Position numbers and translations under genes: made by a program
Part shown: positions 7,997 to 10,828 of the stretch, piece by piece
Position numbering within the stretch: position 1 is the first letter of the stretch
How the letters are laid out: each line of letters opens with the position of its first letter
The notes under the pieces: model-generated
Databases searched by the model: none
Told to the model about the DNA's origin: nothing
What the model saw: the letters and a program-made list of their open reading frames with translations, nothing else
Assembly: GCA_937901285.1 (NCBI GenBank)
Contig: CALCHI010000535.1
Coordinates: 1 to 10,828 of the forward strand
Length of the DNA: 10,828 nucleotides
Direction of reading: 5' to 3'
Source: UBA8437 sp003445035
GTDB lineage: Bacteria > Planctomycetota > Planctomycetia > Planctomycetales > Planctomycetaceae

Positions 7997-8007
7997 CCCA
8001 GTCTCTC
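7997..8007 (-). repeat. Copy 1 of shared 11-mer GAGAGACTGGG in a gene-upstream region
   Basis: On the - strand this 11-mer lies 53 nt before the ATG at 7943. An identical copy lies before the heparinase-like gene at 10667-10677. It is purine-rich and partly overlaps a possible Shine-Dalgarno (GGGGGAGGA) for the alternative ATG at 7979, so chance is not excluded. Confidence 0.4.
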
Positions 8008-8011
8008 CGGT

Positions 8012-8045
8012 CCAGATCCAACCTGCAACCGGCCAGATCCTGGCC
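8012..8045 (-). promoter_or_regulatory. Palindrome plus direct repeat between the two secreted-protein genes
   Basis: GGCCAG (8031-8036) and CTGGCC (8040-8045) form a perfect 6-bp inverted repeat around a 3-nt centre, 24 nt beyond the heparinase-like stop codon. The 8-mer CCAGATCC occurs at 8012-8019 and again at 8033-8040, exactly 21 bp apart, about two helical turns. Seen in RNA it is a short stable hairpin without a U-tract; seen in DNA it could be an operator. The 126-bp gap (7944-8069) contains no other gene, and I saw no convincing -35/-10 pair. Confidence 0.4.
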
Positions 8046-8069
8046 ATCTCGCGCGACGTCGGACAGGAA

Positions 8070-10637
8070 TCAGTCTTTAGGTTTCGGCTGGAGAGGAATG
8101 GTCCACCCAGACCGTGCTTCGCGATTGTTGACGGATAGTGCGGTGTCCGACACCCTAACGTCGACTGTTCCGGTTGCGGTCTGGATGGACCATTTTCCGG
8201 CCGAGGATTTCCAGTTTCGGAGGTCTTCTCCGGGCTGGAAAACACAAAACAGCGAGAGAATCGAACAGCGATCACCACGCACGGAGGCTTCGACATAGCT
8301 GCCCTTGGAATGTTTGTGCTCCCGGCGAGCCAGCGACAACCTGGCCTTCCCCGTCTCTGTCACCCGGGCTGCCAAACGTGAACCCCGTTTCCCTCGAACC
8401 ACAAATTGTCCCTCCTGGTCCGGCCGACACTTGTCCGCGGTGTGCCAGTTCAGAGAGATCTCACCCGGTTTCAACAACGTGGCCGTGTCCAGGACCACCA
8501 CCACGCCCGGGTTCAGGTGAACCACCAGGCGTCTCACCTGTTTGACGTCCTCGTAGACCTTGGTCGAATCCAGCATCCAGTAACCTCCACGCCGATCGTC
8601 GAACTTGCGAGCCAGCCACCTGGACCGCAATGCGGGCCAGTTGCGGATTTCCGGCTGATCGAAACACACGCGGGATCTGGGAGGATCGGTGATCATGTCC
8701 TTGCCATTAAAGGTCAGGACATTGTGGCCGGCCGCGCTGTAGACATCGTGAGATCCTCCGATATAGCCGCCATCGTAACCAACCTGTTCCACGATCAGGC
8801 GTTCACCATTTCCGTCGATGCACACCTGGCCGACGTCATGGTGCCCGTGGATCTCATAAGCGGCACCCCCTTTCCCGAAGACCACGCACCGCGTGGCCTT
8901 GGGAGACCAACTCGTACGACTGCTGACACACATCGTGTTGGCCGAGAAGGCATGGCCATGCGGAAGACGACCCTCCGGTGATACCGGCTTCAACGTGTTG
9001 TCAAAGGTCAACAACTCCATCAGGTAGTCACGGCAGTTCATCGTCTGCTTGGGAGGAAAGCGGTAGTTGAGATAAAACCACTGCAGCACACCATCACGAT
9101 TGGCTGCTGCAATTGCCGGAACAAAGGGCAGGACGATGCGCTGTTGAGTCCCGCAGTTTCCCATCTTTGCTGCACGACCAGGTGGCAACGTCATGTACAT
9201 TTTCCAGCGGCAAAACTGGGGAAATGGATGTTCGGCGAGGGTCGTGTCATTGCTCACGTCCGGCCGAACTGTCGTCCAGTAGCGGAGCCCCGAATAGAAC
9301 TCGACCGTGTCACGAACCGAGTTCGAATAATCCACCGACTCGTTCCATTCACCTTCCGGCCCAAACACGCTGAGATAGATCTTCATCCGTTGCCGAGCAG
9401 TGCGGACGAGAAAATCGGAATCGGGATGATCCTCGGCCAGTCCCATGCCGGCCAGTCCAACGCCTCCGACGATGTTGGGCATGAAATTGTCCAGCACGGC
9501 CACCTGCCAGTTCCCCTGCCTGACGGTCTTCAGGTACGGCTGAATGCCCTGGCGATCCAGGCCGGCCACGATCCGCTTGCGTTCCTTGACAGTGAGCCCG
9601 GCGTGGAGCCAGTCGTAGGCCAGCCCGATTCCAGCGCACAGTTGTCCCACGCGAAGACCGGCAGGGAGATTCCGGGGTTGGCCGGGATCATCACGCCAGT
9701 GTTCCGGCCACTTGTCGGTGTCAAAGGTCACGGCGATCTGCTGCAGCGCGGACTCCTTGTAGCGGTCATCCGCAGTGACCAGGAAAGCCAGTGAGGCTCG
9801 CAGAATCCGCTGTGACGCATCGTTGCAGACGATCCAGTTTGCGTCGGTGCCGGCAACAATCGGCTCGGCTTCCAGATCCGCGTCCGCCCGCTTCCTGACT
9901 TTGTCCCAGAGGAGTTTCCGGTGCCCGCTCTTGATTGCCTGCCGTAGCTCTGCCACGGAGAGCAGCCCCGGCACTTTCCTGGCCGTCACATACAGGTGAG
10001 GACGCATCGGGGCCGGGGTGTCGTAGTCAACGGGATCGGCCACGACACCGGGAAATTCGTCCCCGGTGGCCCGCCCCGCCGTGATGGCATCCTTCAATGT
10101 CGAGAAATAGAAATCATCGCCAAAGCAAGCCCCCCGCAGTTTGCCGACATTGCCCTTGTACTCCCGACTGGGGCCGGCAGGCAGAAGTCGAATCGAGGCG
10201 GTGACCGCACCCGACGGCACAACGACCCGTCCCCGAATTCGTGTCCAGTTGCGGCTGTCACTCACGCCCATCCAATGCGACGACAAGTACTTGTTGTCGC
10301 GATCGAAGAACTGGATATCGCACGTAATCAACCCCGGCGATTTCGGATCCACGCGCAACCAGGCTTCGCTGTAGTAATGCCCGGGCACCACCGCCATGGC
10401 GGCGCTGTTCCCCTGGCCGTACGAGTCAGATGCGTCCTTGACGTACAGGCAGTGGCGACCGGAATGCGGCCGATTGTTCACACGGGTCACCGCAGCCGAC
10501 GAACCCTGCCAGTTCACCGCTGCTTCCGACTCGAGCCCCGGATCCTGGACCAGGTTGCCGGTTCGCGACCGAGACGATCCCACTGCGCCATCGACCTGGA
10601 AAGCCAACAACACGGCCACGGCCAGCAGAACTCTCAT
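8070..10637 (-). CDS. Secreted heparinase II/III family polysaccharide lyase-like protein with N-terminal carbohydrate-binding-like domain
   Basis: This 855-residue protein starts with a signal peptide (MRVLLAVAVLLAFQVDGAVG, 1-20). The ATG at 10637 has GGAG 7 nt upstream. Residues about 27-178 look like a CBM4/9-type beta-sandwich (NLVQDPGLES, a W-rich core, then a GDDFYF end). Residues about 212-455 are helical and fit the alpha-toroid of heparinase II/III enzymes, with LAYDWLHAGLTVKER (339-353), LDNFMPNIVGGVGLAGMGLA (382-401) and GPEGEWNESVDYSNS (426-440). The C-terminal beta domain carries the family block AYEIHGHHDVGQVCIDGNG (593-611), with His597, His599 and His600, followed by YSAAGHNVLTFNG (633-645). 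Known relatives cut uronic-acid-containing polysaccharides by beta-elimination, commonly with Tyr and His. Candidate residues are visible, but which act here is not certain. Export is expected. The next gene on this strand encodes a secreted barrel protein and the gene before it a probable DUF1080 hydrolase, which suggests a glycan-utilisation cluster. Substrate (heparin-like, alginate-like or other) is not assignable. Confidence 0.88.
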   Translation of the reverse strand: MRVLLAVAVLLAFQVDGAVGSSRSRTGNLVQDPGLESEAAVNWQGSSAAVTRVNNRPHSGRHCLYVKDASDSYGQGNSAAMAVVPGHYYSEAWLRVDPKSPGLITCDIQFFDRDNKYLSSHWMGVSDSRNWTRIRGRVVVPSGAVTASIRLLPAGPSREYKGNVGKLRGACFGDDFYFSTLKDAITAGRATGDEFPGVVADPVDYDTPAPMRPHLYVTARKVPGLLSVAELRQAIKSGHRKLLWDKVRKRADADLEAEPIVAGTDANWIVCNDASQRILRASLAFLVTADDRYKESALQQIAVTFDTDKWPEHWRDDPGQPRNLPAGLRVGQLCAGIGLAYDWLHAGLTVKERKRIVAGLDRQGIQPYLKTVRQGNWQVAVLDNFMPNIVGGVGLAGMGLAEDHPDSDFLVRTARQRMKIYLSVFGPEGEWNESVDYSNSVRDTVEFYSGLRYWTTVRPDVSNDTTLAEHPFPQFCRWKMYMTLPPGRAAKMGNCGTQQRIVLPFVPAIAAANRDGVLQWFYLNYRFPPKQTMNCRDYLMELLTFDNTLKPVSPEGRLPHGHAFSANTMCVSSRTSWSPKATRCVVFGKGGAAYEIHGHHDVGQVCIDGNGERLIVEQVGYDGGYIGGSHDVYSAAGHNVLTFNGKDMITDPPRSRVCFDQPEIRNWPALRSRWLARKFDDRRGGYWMLDSTKVYEDVKQVRRLVVHLNPGVVVVLDTATLLKPGEISLNWHTADKCRPDQEGQFVVRGKRGSRLAARVTETGKARLSLARREHKHSKGSYVEASVRGDRCSILSLFCVFQPGEDLRNWKSSAGKWSIQTATGTVDVRVSDTALSVNNREARSGWTIPLQPKPKD

Positions 10638-10642
10638 CGGAT

Positions 10643-10648
10643 CTCTCC
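10643..10648 (-). promoter_or_regulatory. Shine-Dalgarno site for the heparinase-like gene
   Basis: The - strand reads GGAGAG ending 5 nt before the ATG at 10637; its GGAG core is 7 nt away. Together with the signal peptide directly after the Met, this fixes the start. Confidence 0.75.
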
Positions 10649-10666
10649 AGGCTCGGCCTCAGACCG

Positions 10667-10677
10667 CCCAGTCTCTC
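10667..10677 (-). repeat. Copy 2 of shared 11-mer GAGAGACTGGG in a gene-upstream region
   Basis: This copy lies 29 nt before the ATG at 10637, inside the 126-bp gap 10638-10763. Identity with the copy at 7997-8007 does not extend past the 11 bases. A small inverted repeat, AGAC/GTCT with a 6-nt centre (10661-10674), overlaps it. I saw no other gene or clear promoter in this gap. Confidence 0.4.
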
Positions 10678-10763
10678 GACCCCAGCCTCGGCGTTCAAGC
10701 CGTTGGATCGGGATCATCAACACCGCCACTACTTGGACACGGCTGAACCGCTGAGCCCTCCGG

Positions 10764-10828
10764 CTACTCCAGCGTCTTGATGCGGACGTTGCGGTACTGG
10801 ATGTAGTGGCCTTTCGGCGAGTGCGAAT
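10764..10828 (-). CDS. C-terminal end of a probable DUF1080 (3-keto-disaccharide hydrolase) protein, cut by the window edge
   Basis: The - strand frame is open from the window edge to a TAG at 10764-10766 and encodes SHSPKGHYIQYRNVRIKTLE. The ending with a hydrophobic strand followed by YRNVRIKTLE is typical of the last beta strand of DUF1080/3-keto-disaccharide hydrolase domains, a concanavalin-like beta-sandwich abundant in Planctomycetota and Bacteroidota. Known members of that family hydrolyse 3-keto-glycosides. Only 21 codons are visible, so the call rests on a short terminal signature; a different jelly-roll protein is possible. Its direction and the 126-bp gap to the heparinase-like gene suggest it is the upstream member of the same cluster. 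Confidence 0.55.
   Translation of the reverse strand, partial: SHSPKGHYIQYRNVRIKTLE

Noticed and set aside
9996..10754. 252-codon open frame on the + strand opposite the start of the heparinase-like gene
   Set aside because: It runs through the signal peptide and upstream gap of a well-supported - strand gene, and its translation has no domain or low-complexity pattern of a real protein.

Overview
The window looks like a piece of a GC-rich bacterial chromosome, most likely from the Planctomycetota. This is an inference. It rests on a secreted heparinase II/III-like lyase, a secreted TIM-barrel protein, and what looks like the tail of a DUF1080 (3-keto-disaccharide hydrolase) gene, all on one strand; this gene mix is common in that phylum. 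No RNA gene, insertion sequence, CRISPR array or phage gene was seen. Coding density is high, and six genes, two of them cut by the window edges, account for nearly all the sequence.

Left part, + strand (1-6048): a tight catabolic gene run. It opens with the 3' part of a CocE/NonD-type acyl esterase/amidase gene. Then come a DAO-family FAD-dependent amine or amino-acid oxidase and the two subunits of an ATP-dependent hydantoinase/oxoprolinase, B before A. The last three genes are joined by two identical 4-bp ATGA stop/start overlaps, which points to one mRNA with coupled translation. Family knowledge suggests the joint job is ATP-driven opening of a cyclic amide (hydantoin, N-methylhydantoin, 5-oxoproline or lactam type), with hydrolysis and flavin-dependent oxidation of the amine or amino acid produced. 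The actual substrate cannot be read from the sequence.

Junction (6049-6074): the two gene sets converge, with only 26 bp between their stop codons. A weak hairpin lies here but there is no clear terminator.

Right part, - strand (6075-10828, read right to left): a secreted carbohydrate-degradation cluster. It begins with the last 21 codons of a probable DUF1080 gene. Next is an 855-residue heparinase II/III-like lyase with a signal peptide and an N-terminal carbohydrate-binding-like domain. Last is a 622-residue secreted protein with a beta-sandwich, a (beta/alpha)8 barrel carrying an Asp-Glu-Pro motif at strand 4, and a C-terminal Ig-like domain; I could not place it in a named glycoside hydrolase family. 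Both - strand intergenic gaps are 126 bp. They share an 11-mer, and the second also holds a perfect short palindrome and a direct repeat, so they are the main candidates for regulatory sequence.

No clearly new system is proven here. The best leads are the four-gene hydrolase/oxidase/ATP-dependent amidase module and the unclassified secreted barrel next to the lyase.
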